A DNA stretch of 36,722 nucleotides from Saccoglossus kowalevskii. Its lineage: Eukaryota > Hemichordata > Enteropneusta > Harrimaniidae. The position numbers and the translations under genes are program-made. The notes beneath the pieces were generated by a model that saw only the letters and a program-made list of their open reading frames with translations, was not told the DNA's origin and made no database searches. The DNA lies in the NCBI RefSeq assembly GCF_000003605.2, contig NW_003138326.1:70729-107450 (forward strand). Direction: 5' to 3'. Of this stretch, positions 1-11,200 are shown piece after piece. The first letter of the stretch is position 1. The number at the start of each line of letters is the position of its first letter.

Positions 1-108
1 ACTGCGAGTTTGAATGTCCCAGTCCGAACGCACTTCATTTGGCGGCGGTCCCAATGAGTCGTACTCAGTCAAAACCTCAACTCGAGAAAAATGCGAAAAA
101 CAGTTTTG
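1..108 (+). other. GCNA: Candidate 5' leader and tiny first coding exon of GCNA
   Basis: The first supported GCNA exon (1862) opens with an acceptor site and has no upstream start, so a 5' exon is needed. Here an ATG at 91-93 gives six codons (MRKTVL) ending at 108 just before GTTAAT, a usable donor, and the phase (0) matches the acceptor at 1861/1862. The stretch is richer in CpG than its surroundings, as at a promoter. Against it: two upstream ATGs (14 and 54) open other frames that reach the same donor in the wrong phase, the exon is very short, and the true first exon may lie before the window. Confidence 0.3.
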
Positions 109-1861
109 GTTAATGAAACACTGTAGATTTGCTGCATTATTATAAATATACACTAACAATGGCCAAAAATATTAACCTCTGATATCATAGAACTCATAAA
201 GAGTGTCAGATAATGAATAATTTCATGCTTGAGCGTGACAAATGAAGAAAACTGCAGGAACGTTCGGGTTTCCATTGTTATGCAAACGCACAACGAGGGA
301 TAATCCTCTGACAAACATTACTGTCCCACTGTACACGCTGACAGTTTACAAACAAGCTAATCCTTCAAGTGTCTCTGATAATGAGATCTAATAAAACGGT
401 TTTCATGGTGAAACAAAATGGTCGATGTTTGAAAAAAATTTCTGTTTCAGACTGCAACACTGAGTGGCAGATTTTTCTTTGCCTCGTCTGTCAACGCTTT
501 CTTTTCTTCGCCATTGCGTTATAAAAAATGGTATTAGTAAAATAGATAATTGACTTGGAAAATAAAACGATTTAAAAGAATCTTAGTTAAAGAAATTAAA
601 AATGCGATTAAGAAATTAAATAAATAACAGATCGCCTTGTGAGGATGAGTTTTGTAATGAAATGTTTAAATATGGGAAATATTGCATTATTGAAGCTCTA
701 CACAAGTTGTTCAACAAAATTTATGACTGGAAAATTTTCCAAATCCTGGAACACATGTCGTACTGTTCCAATAAACAAATCTAGCTCAAAATATAACCAT
801 GATAATTACAGAGGAATTGCAGTATCTAACTGTCCAGGTAAAATTCTTACTATTCTTACTTAGTTTAAAAACTGTTAATACTTTTATCAAAATAGTTGAA
901 AGGTGTCAGGAAAAACTAAATATTCATTAGATATCAATTGAATGGAAAAGAAAAAAAAGCTTAGTGCATGTTTTATTGACTTGAGTAAAGCATTTGACAG
1001 TGTCTGCCACAATGGCCTCTATTTATAACAAATGGATTTTCTGACAAAATATATAACCATTCCACTTCTTAGTTGGAGTCCAGCAAGATTGCAATATTAG
1101 TCCCACTTTGTTCAATATACACTTGAATAACCTTCCAGACTGCTTTAATAATTTAGTTTGTACACAACAAAATGGTGCCTTCAAATAAATATTGATAAAA
1201 CACATGTTATTATTTTTAATAAATCAAATAGGACTTTAAATAGCAAAACCTTCTTCTTTGAAGGAAAGGAAATTATCTTGTTCTAATTATTAGTATAAAC
1301 AGTAGATTTAAAGAAGGCACAATCAAAATAAATAGGAAAGGACAAATAATTATGCTTCTTTTTAAAAACAAATTTAATAAAAAAAAAATACACTTCTGAT
1401 GTCACTATTTGATAAGCTTATAAGACTAGTTATTACAAATGAAGAGAATGGGTTTGTTGTGTTGATAGTAAGCAACAAACTTATTCCCTTCTCTAAATAT
1501 TTATAAATTTCTTAATTCAAACTGAGACAAGATGTTTCTATACAATGTAGGCTGATGGAATAACATTGGAACATTTTCATATTACTTTCATTGACAATCA
1601 AAGGAATGGGTTTGTGGTTGTGGTAGTAATCCTTACATGATTTGACATCCATAACATTACACTGTTGTACACATTCCACACATTGACATTTTCTCATTCT
1701 ACTGTAATGTGATACACAAAATCACAAGAAGTCGCAAGATGAAGGTTTCACAAGAAGCAAAACCCTCATCAGCATTATGGAGAAACACTAAATTACTAGT
1801 TATCTTTATTTTGATTGAATATCTGATCTCAACCTTTTTTAATCTAAAAATTTCTCATCAG
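109..1861 (+). other. Flank or GCNA intron 1 (non-coding)
   Basis: No convincing gene is seen. The stretch holds a decayed non-LTR retrotransposon (about 640-1430) and a short hairpin near 1442-1494. It ends in a pyrimidine-rich tract and acceptor before the exon at 1862. An open frame from 1709 runs into the exon through this tract, but its first 51 codons are hydrophobic, AT-rich and intron-like, so I do not count them as protein. Confidence 0.5.
640..1430 (+). mobile_element. Degenerate non-LTR (LINE-type) retrotransposon reverse transcriptase relic
   Basis: Broken pieces of a reverse transcriptase lie in order across several frames. At about 720-845 there is the finger-region signature SWNTCRTVPI then NYRGIAVSNCPGK. 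At about 955-1020 there is CFIDLSKAFDSV with H-N-G-L after it, the motif A region with its first catalytic aspartate. At about 1065-1150 there is GVQQDCNISPTLFN then NNLPDCF, the family's GVxQGxxLSPxLFN block with its glycine lost. At about 1180-1260 there is INIDKTHVIIFNK, the thumb-side KTxVMxFN block. The YADD catalytic box is not visible, and stops and frameshifts separate every block. It is dead and probably 5' truncated. The clade is not settled from these fragments. Confidence 0.8.
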
Positions 1862-2256
1862 GTACCAAAGATAAAGTTTTCTGAGTTTTTGTCAGATGGC
1901 AGTCCAGTGACGGATAAAAGTTTTGATGACGAATTTGCGGACTTATCTAATAAAGAGAATACCAAAGACTGTTCACCAAAATATACATCATACTTAACAG
2001 CTGTAGAACCACGGACACCCACAGTGATAGATAGAAAATGTCTGCTAAAATCACCAGATTCTAACATCATCGTCGTCAGTAGCGATGCTGATGATGAAGA
2101 TTCTAGTGATGATGATGTATTTATGGTACCTCTGCGAGAGAGAATGCAGACACAGACTTGCCCTCCCAATGTTAATAAATCTGTGTTTTCCCTTGGTAAA
2201 CATCTGAAGAATGGAATTCTGAATCCAGACACTGAGAGTAAAAAGAAATCCAACAA
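1862..2256 (+). CDS. GCNA: GCNA coding exon a: acidic N-terminal region with first SUMO-interacting-like motif
   Basis: The acceptor TTTCTCATCAG ends at 1861 and the donor AACAA|GTAAAT begins at 2257. The exon enters in phase 0 and leaves two bases of a Lys codon. It encodes residues 1-131: a KEN tripeptide at 31-33 (NKENT, a possible APC/C degron) and a hydrophobic patch followed by a run of Asp/Glu/Ser at 69-85, a classical SUMO-interacting layout. The frame stops at 2258-2260, just past the donor. Confidence 0.85.
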
Positions 2257-5200
2257 GTAAATATAATCCTTATTTTAGACAAAATAATGGACTCTGATTT
2301 TCCCTTGATTTAAAATTGTATTCCCACTTTGCAAATCTGCAAAGCATCACTCCCACAATAAGCTAAAAACATAGAAATGATATCCTGCTCTCACTATCCC
2401 ACCTATTTTATTTTAAGAGTACTGGGGTACATAATCTAGGAGATAAGCAGAGCGGTTGTCACCTGTGCATGTGGGGGAATTTAATCCTAAGCTCAGACCA
2501 CTAATAAACAGACTGGCAATGCGAGTATTTCTTTTGATCTAACATGTGTCTCAAGTTTACTTTACGATAACGTTTTAATCTTATAAAGAACTGGGGGGAT
2601 TTAAAAAATGTCAACGAAATTGCACGATAATGCACAACTTCGCTAGAAACTATGGTGTTTCAACAGGAAGTGACACGAAAGGTCAGACCAAGGTTTCATA
2701 TTTTCCCTTACGTTGGTGATTCTCGAGGGCCCACAGACATTCATAAAACAGGTCCGGGTAAAAATAAATCCAAAAGTATAAAATTCTGTTGCAGGTCAAA
2801 CTGAATAGCATTAGAAATAAATCAAGTGAAAGTAAGTATTGAGCATTCTCTCGATCCGATGTTCCTACACACATACGGTATATACAAAATCAAAACATCG
2901 TATCACTACTATTTTGAGACCCTTATATTAATTTTGCCACAATAAAGTTGACTGGTACAGTTTTTGGGCCTGGTGTATCATATTTTCAAAGGCTTTTTAA
3001 TTCATGATCAGCGAAATATAATAACATAAGACCAGTTTTGTTGTAAACATGGCAACAGGAACAATCCTAGAAAAATCTTTCCTTTTTCCTCATTATACAT
3101 TCAAGAACTTTACTATAAAGACTATACATTCAAATAATTGTTACTTTCCTAAAATATGGTCAATTTTGGCTATAAAATATATTATTCTGCAACTTGACAG
3201 AAAACTCTCATTTCCGGGTAATCTGGTCTGAACTGAATACAGAAAATGGCTGAAATGCACGCGAGACAGAGTATTCTGGATGTGTGTATTCGGAAAAATT
3301 CAGGGATTTGCCGGGGATTAGACCGATTGACACCTCTAAACAATAGCAGTGATGATAGCAACACATGCTAAAAATCCAAAGGCTCATGGGTAGAAGCTTG
3401 TTTGTAAAAAACGTCATTCTATGACTGTCCCCCGCATGCGCAGGTGATGACGAGTAATTTTTCATTACCCATCCACAATTTTAACGTTTGATGGTGTATA
3501 TGTTCATCAGGGGATGGTAGCACACAATTGTGAATTTAACTTTTGCGGACCTTCTAGTAACGCTGTTCTAGTTCATTCTAGTCTACAGTCGATTTCATGA
3601 TTCATGGGTAATGAGCATTACCAAATTCCCTCCACTTGCCAATAAAGTCATATTTTTTGAATTTTAAAGAATTATGAATCTTCCAGACCTTGTCTAGATT
3701 ATATTTTTATTGAAAGTGGCCACAGTTCACATCCTGTTTCTAGCTGCTTGCTAGACAAATTCTTCACATGAACCTCTCATGAACATGTTGTGTTTTATAA
3801 AAATATCATTTACATTTATGCCCTGGATTAACAGTATAAACCAACATGACCAGATATATCGTGTTGAAGACAATTACAAACTTTTCTGTTTTCAGTTACT
3901 GTAAAATACTTTATTTTAGCTAGAATTAATTTTTGCTGAGAAGGCTTTTTGGGTGTTTTGTATGGAGTTTATTTTCACTGATTTTTGATGAGTTGAATGT
4001 GTGAAATATAAGGAAAGAAGTATATCGCTAAATTTTATTTTCACCGAAGCCTCATTCCTTCAGCGAAAATAAATTCCAAGCGGAAATAAAGTATTTTACA
4101 GTACCACAGTATACTAGTTATTTTATTGTTATGGATACCATGTCTTGAAAGGGAATTAAATGCTGCAATATATGTACACTCTGAATATTTAATTAAATAT
4201 CATTTCTGTTTATTTTGTCATATTTTTAATTAATATTTCAATTGTTGTGAATACAGTGCCACTGTGCATGTTGGTTTATATTGCTATATGAAAGTCAAAT
4301 GTTCATAATACATGATAGTGTGCATGTACAGGTCAACTCCTTCATATGAAGATTTTGTCTGTGTTGATAGAAACATGAAGTCAGTACCCACCAATGTCCA
4401 TTTTCTAGTTTGGTCGTGAAGAATACAATGTTAACATGCAAAATCTAGGCAAATTATGACTTGTAAGCCAACATTCTTGACAGCTAGCAAAACAGCTATA
4501 TCGTTGTGTACTCACAGTTGCTATTGAGATTTTAGAAAACCAAAGTTGTTCTTATATAGATAAAAACATTTTTGGCAAAATACATATCACAGTACATGGA
4601 GAAAATGCAAAAGTGTTTATTTGATTTTTGAAAAGAAAAAAAAAGATTCTAAAAGATTCTAGTATGGCTTATTGTGACCATCATTGTGTAAAAATATTTC
4701 TATTTATAGATCTCACAGCTACAGAAACCCCAAACCTTCATATATAGATGTCAGCAGTGATGACGATGAAGATTTTGAACTGTGTAAGTTACAAAGATGA
4801 ACATTATGCAGATTGAATTTTGTGAACAATAACAAAAGCTGACTTTAGCACTCAAAGAATTACGAGATTACAAAATCTTACTAAAAATAGAACTGATGTA
4901 ATCATAGATCAAAAGATGATATTTTAACCCATTTGCATAACTTTGCTTTGATTTTTTGGTGATTTGTTGTGAATCCCAAAAAAATTAATTGCATGAAACA
5001 TAGATATTAAAAATATATTTCAATGCCACATCAGTTGTAAATACATCTATCACTATTTTAGTTTTTGTTTGTTTGAATCAAACGTCTTGTGAATAATTAA
5101 TCACATGACATGATGTTCAGTGATGTCATTCAAAATAGATACCGGTAGTATTAGATGAAGTTTTCTCCCCAAAGTCTTTTTTTTTTACATTTGTTGATGA

Positions 5201-8200
5201 GCAGATTTTGTATGCTAAATTAAACCCTTCATGGGTAACATACAAACATGCTTAAGCCGCTGAGCACCAGAATGTTTCCCGCCAAATTTTGGTGCCACAT
5301 TTTAAACGTTTTTATGTGTATTTGTTAATCTTGATCAAAATAAGAAAGAAATTACGTGTTTTTGTGAATAGGGACAAATACTGGATTTGAAAGTTAAATT
5401 TTCATTTGTCACCCCAAACTAAAGGAGCAATATTTTTACCATAATATTTTAAAATTGTTAAGACCTTTTTATTAAAAGTTGTGTCCATTTGGTTCAAATC
5501 AACAAAGAAATTATATAAAAGTATGTAAATAAAAAGTCAAGTTCATATACAAATTAATTCATCATGTATGTTTAATTGCAGTGCTATCTCGACTGAAGAC
5601 ACCAAAGAAAACCATCCATTTCTCAGATTCATCTGCTGTGCCATCAAAGTTAGTAGAATATTTGTGTTAAATCTTTATCCCATCTATGATGAGAAAATGT
5701 TTTACTTCTTGTCCCTGGGAAAAATGGTGTGGTTTTAAAATTATTTAATTTCTCAACAACAAGATCTATTCACATGCTTTTAAATACACTTTCACTATTT
5801 ATTAAAGCAGAGGAGTCATTGCCTGCACATGCGGTAGAGCATGTAACTGTTTACAAATGAGTGTCTACATATGAATCGTTCATTTGTAGCGCATGTTCAG
5901 GTGACGACCCTCTGCTTTGTACATGTACTTCTACTTATTCTACTATATATGGTACACTGCTACATATATATGCAAAATTGCAAGACAAACTTTTGAGATG
6001 CAAGTTTTCAAATACCAGTAATCATGCAATGACAAGAGGCAAAACCATTTTTTCAGCTTTCATCTTTTCATATATTAGGATTCATTGACATTTTCTGTAA
6101 TCTGAACCCAAAACCATTATTTCACACAATTCTGGGTTAAATTTTTAACTTTGTTATGCTCTAGTTTGACATTGAATTGTTAATGAAAAATGAACATTAA
6201 AAACTATCTTTCAGTCATGAATTTTATTCAAGTTCAAGAATTTATGTTGTTTAAAGTTGCCTATAACCGTATTGTATACTTTGGACTATAACATAATGGA
6301 TAATATGAATATACATGTATGCAAATTATGGGAGATATTCAAGGATTCAGTCGGATTCAAAATAGGCAAATTTTTTATAGGCAAACATTAGCTAATTAAA
6401 CTTAAACACTAGTAAATCGAAAGATAAAATGGTTTTCAACATCCCCCTAAAAAATCATTAGAAATTGTGCATATTTCCCTCAAATTTAGAAAAACGCTCC
6501 TTATGAAAAATTACTGCCTTCAAAACATTTTGGTATATAGAAAAAAATTAGAGCCAATCGGCTAATTTGTGAATACACACAATTGTTGGAATAAAACTTC
6601 ATAATTATAAATTAATAGCCATCTATCATCTAAAAATCATCTTCATAAATGCAGCAGTCACTCATACATCACACAATTATACAATGTACATTTATGATAA
6701 TTTTTTCCATGTTCTGTACAGAGGCACCAAAAGATTTACACCAAAACAGTCTGGTAAACCTGCAGGTACCAGTAAACCAGTGAAAACCAATCAGACTACC
6801 AATTCTGTACACATAGGTATGCATCTATCATTACTGTAGAAATATTAATTATTCAATAGGAATCACCTTATTTTGATATTCTGAGCACATTCACTGGATT
6901 TGAAACAATCAGTTTTATTGTTATAAGTTCACATGGGTTTATTTTCATCGTTTTCTCTAAATTAAAACCCATTGAATAACTAATGTTCTACAGTATACAA
7001 GTTTGTTTTGAGAAAAAGTATTTTTGCCATTTTCTCAATTTCGTTAATTCACAAAGTCACTGATTGAGACATTTGTACATTTCATTCTTATTGCAGTCTA
7101 TTTTTAGATTTATATGTAATTTTAAAATATCTGGAAACACAGATACAAAAGTGATCATGGTTGAACATGGTAGATTATTTACTGTTACCGCCATTGTTCC
7201 AAACAACCAAACATCAACATTGCCAGCTAAGTTGCTGACTGGTTTGTTAAGCGCGTCTCGAGATCGTTGCGTGATTAGAACTGGTTAGTTCAAAACACTT
7301 TTATGAGGGTGCACTGTTTGACTATGATGACATGCACCATCACCTGTGTCCAGGCATTTCATACTGTGTAAAACATAACTTTGGCATTTAGTATATAGAA
7401 ATGTATGAGATTAAATAAATATACTGAAAAGCAATCACATCATGATCTTCTATTTATACTCCGATGTGTCTGAGTCCCCCACTAGTAGTTTGACGTCTCC
7501 TGTTCTTGTTCTAATTGCATAACGATCTCCAAGCGCACTTAGCAAACCAGTCAGCAACATAGCTGACAATGTTGCTGCATTGGTGTTTGGAACAATATGG
7601 TGGTGACAGTAACGACTATAGACATGTGTTCATAACTATCATGGTCATGATCAGAGAGTTGTTTTAACCATGGTCTACCTTGATAGACTATGGCTACTCA
7701 TTGGCCGGGGTGAAGGAAGTTTGTATGATCTGTCTATCTAATAAGAAAATAAGTGTTCACTCAATAAGATTAATCTGATGAAATTGATCATGACCAATTT
7801 TCAAAAATCTGATAAAATATATTTTGCAGTTTACACAAAATGAGTTATGTAATTTGGTCAGTTCTTGAGATATATTCTGATACCGAAAAAAATTATTTAA
7901 GAAATTAAATGTTTGTTTTTGGTTGCATTTCATGGGTGTTAAGAGCCAATCAAAAAGGAAACAGCGGATGGAAATTTCTTATCATCTTTGGCGGATTCTC
8001 AAAGTCAGAAGTCAAGTTCTATTTACATCAGGGAGTTTAGAAAGAATCGAGATGAGCTGACGCAGCGGCTGTTCTCTCTTTACAATAGAACAGTTTTCAA
8101 AGATAAGGTAGGTTTGCAAAAAGTGATTACATTATCCATTATTGTCTAAATTTTATTTAGGTGACAGTTTCTAAATGATCATCTTGTTTATTCTGATAGG

Positions 8201-11200
8201 TGATTTGAAAACATATACTATTGTGATCACACTTTATAAAATGTTTAATCTATGAGGATTTATTCCTGGAAAAGTGATTAATTTTAAAATTTTAACAAAT
8301 CAGACAATGATCAAAACTGTTATAATCAGTTAGCTGGCAATGTTAATGTTTCCCTGTACAAAACATTATAGTGAAGAAAATAATTTTGGAGAATATGTCT
8401 ATAATTATGAACCTAAAAAAAGCTTACTGTTTCTTTTTATCATTGTAGTTGCCTAGCGATATGAAAATCACTTGGAATCCAAAAATGCGAAAGACGGCAG
8501 GATTCTGTTACTATGGCAGAATACGAAATGTGAATGGTATCGAAAAAACATCTAGAGTAGAGTTAGCTGATAAAGTATGCGACTCTGCAGGTAATCTGGA
8601 AGTTTAAAAAAGTTTGTCAAATTAAAACCACTTACACTGAGTCCAAGAAAGTCTTTGAAGGAATAGAAAACATGTGTGTTACAACAACTGTGCTCTCTAA
8701 GCTAATATGACGTGCCATGACACTCAGAGATTTACTGTGACACAACTAAGTATGCTACTCACTTGTGCATCATTCACCCATCGGCAAATCATACATTGGT
8801 ATAGAAAAACATCTTTAACTATACCAGGAGTTAAAAAAAAATTTAATTTTGTAAAACAATATTCACATTTCATAAACAAAATAGGTGTAAAAACAAAGGA
8901 AATCAGAGTTCACAACAATTTAGTTTTTGCCTCGAGTCATCTACACAGTCACAAACAATTTTATTTTTTTAAAGACCTCTTTCTTTTACAATCTGACTCA
9001 ACTTGATTTAGGGGGGGTTCCATTTTGACTTGGAATTCCTACAAAATCAGTCATGTTAGAGGGCACATGTACTCTATAACTAGTTTACATGTTGTTCACC
9101 TTAGATGGTTTTCACTGTACAGTATTTGCTCTAATATGCTTTAGATAATGACAGGTATATCTATGGCTGAAATAAGTTATAGAATATAATACATGTACAT
9201 TTATTATTTACCAGGGTAGTCAGATTTATCTTTGCTTGTCATCATATCAACTGCAATATAAAGACCTTCCAATTAAGATTTAATGAATTTCCATTAAAGT
9301 GTCAGAATATCTATTACACATGTATTCTATTATCTCAATTATAATTTATATATTCCTATCGGTAGTGGTGGTGGTATACCTGTATGTGGTCTGAAAGGGT
9401 GGTGTTCAACGCACAGCTTGTGTTTGAATTTTAACAAACAATGTGTTTTACACACTATGAGTCCTATGTCGAACGGGACATGGCGTGACAACCCTTACCC
9501 TTCAATTAATTAGTATTCTTCTCAATATTTTGACAGAGAGACTACGTGATACGTTAATACACGAATTATGTCATGCGGCCGCATGGTTAGTGAATGGCGT
9601 CCATGATGGACACGGCAGATACTGGAAATATTGGTAATCTTCTTATACTTCAGCAACTCACTGGACCCTAAAATGCAAAATTTTGTTAAATGTGAACATA
9701 CATTTTGTACTTATGTTAGTTTTAATTACAGTGCCATATTATTCACATTTCTGTCAAAATATCTTTCAATCTGGAACATTTACCAGTACCTCTTCCCTAT
9801 TCACAACAGAAATAATTTTTCTAATACCGGTACTAGGTAATACTACAATACTATCTGGTATTCATTCTTTGTTGATCTTGTTGACATAAGTGATGTCATG
9901 GGATAGTATTATCCATGAACCAAAGAAGAATGGATAATACCATGACACCATAAGTATCAACCTGCTCTGCGAAAATTGGTAATAACCTTTTTGTCAATGC
10001 CAATATTTAAAGCAATTACACTCAAAAATCTTAAAATACAACATAATTTGATGTGACATGTACACGCGACACTAAATTTTCAGTTGTCATTATAATCACA
10101 GTAATAAAAACGTGTGACAAATCTCATTATGTGGTTTTCACCACTTACAGTTCAAGCACACCAAAAACTGACGATGTTTAGACACATCACCACATTTAGT
10201 GTGAAATATTTCACCCACTACTGCCGAAAAGACTCCACGGTCTGCAAAAATGAATGGGAAGGTAAAATAAGGAGTATTCATGCTCACACCATTTATTTCA
10301 TATTTCAGGGCAAGTCTTGCAAATTTGATTCACCCCCAGTTACCAATTATTAGTCGATGTCATACATATGAAATACACACCAAATTTACATATCAATGTG
10401 TCAAATGTGGATATCAGTAAGTATATACTACTTCTTTTGTTGACATTATGATGAACATTATAGTAATTGTTGACATTATGTTCAAAGTAATAGTATTTGT
10501 TGACATTATGTTTAACATAGCAGTAATTGTTGGCATTATGTTTAACATTATAGTATTTGTTGACATTATAGTGAACATTATAGTAATTGTTGACATTATG
10601 TTCAACGTAATAGTATTTGTTGACATTATGTTTTACATAATTGTTGGCATTATGTTTAACATTATAGTATTTGTTGACATTATGTTTTACATAATTGTTG
10701 GCATTATGTTTAACATTATAGTATTTGTTGACATTATAGTGAACATTATAGTATTTGTTGACATTATGTTTTACATAATTGTTGGCATTATGTTTAACAT
10801 TATAGTATTTGTTGACATTATGTTTTACATAATTGTTGGCATTATGTTTAACATTCTATTAGTTGATGTTATCCTGAGTGGTACTTACTCATGTTTTATG
10901 TCCAACATTATTGTTGATGATGATGATTATGAACAATATTACATTTAGTACTTGTTTGCTCAACATTAGTATTTACATTGTGATTATGTTCAACAATTGT
11001 TGTACTCTTATCATTCCAGGATTGGCAGGCATTCCAAGTCTCTGAAAACTGATAAATTTTGCTGTGGTATCTGTAAAGGACGCTTTGAGTTGCTACCTCA
11101 ATTGAAAAAAGATGGTACCCCAGCCAAGACAAAAACACCAAACAAATTTGCTATTTTTGTGAAAGATAACTATTCAACTGTGAAGTCCAAGGACAAGACA

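Larger units (their letters stand above)
2257..4709 (+). other. GCNA intron (2.45 kb)
   Basis: The intron lies between two confident exons. It holds a possible tRNA-derived SINE scrap near 2440-2500, a CpG-richer patch at about 3180-3460 with a 41-codon open frame, and a 203-bp inverted-repeat element at 3899-4101. The rest is AT-rich without recognisable coding content. Confidence 0.85.

Noticed and set aside
1709-1861. N-terminal extension of the GCNA exon with a hydrophobic segment
   Set aside because: The stretch reads as an AT-rich polypyrimidine acceptor region, and the acceptor at 1861 fits better than a 51-residue membrane-like leader on a nuclear protein.
2440-2500. A functional tRNA gene
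   Set aside because: A- and B-box-like blocks are present but no cloverleaf with paired acceptor stem can be drawn.
8707-9006. 99-codon open frame in a GCNA intron
   Set aside because: No recognisable domain and AT-driven composition.
10448-10948. 166-codon hydrophobic open frame resembling a membrane protein
   Set aside because: It lies wholly in the 30-bp minisatellite of a GCNA intron; both unit lengths are multiples of 3, so openness and hydrophobicity follow from the repeat.
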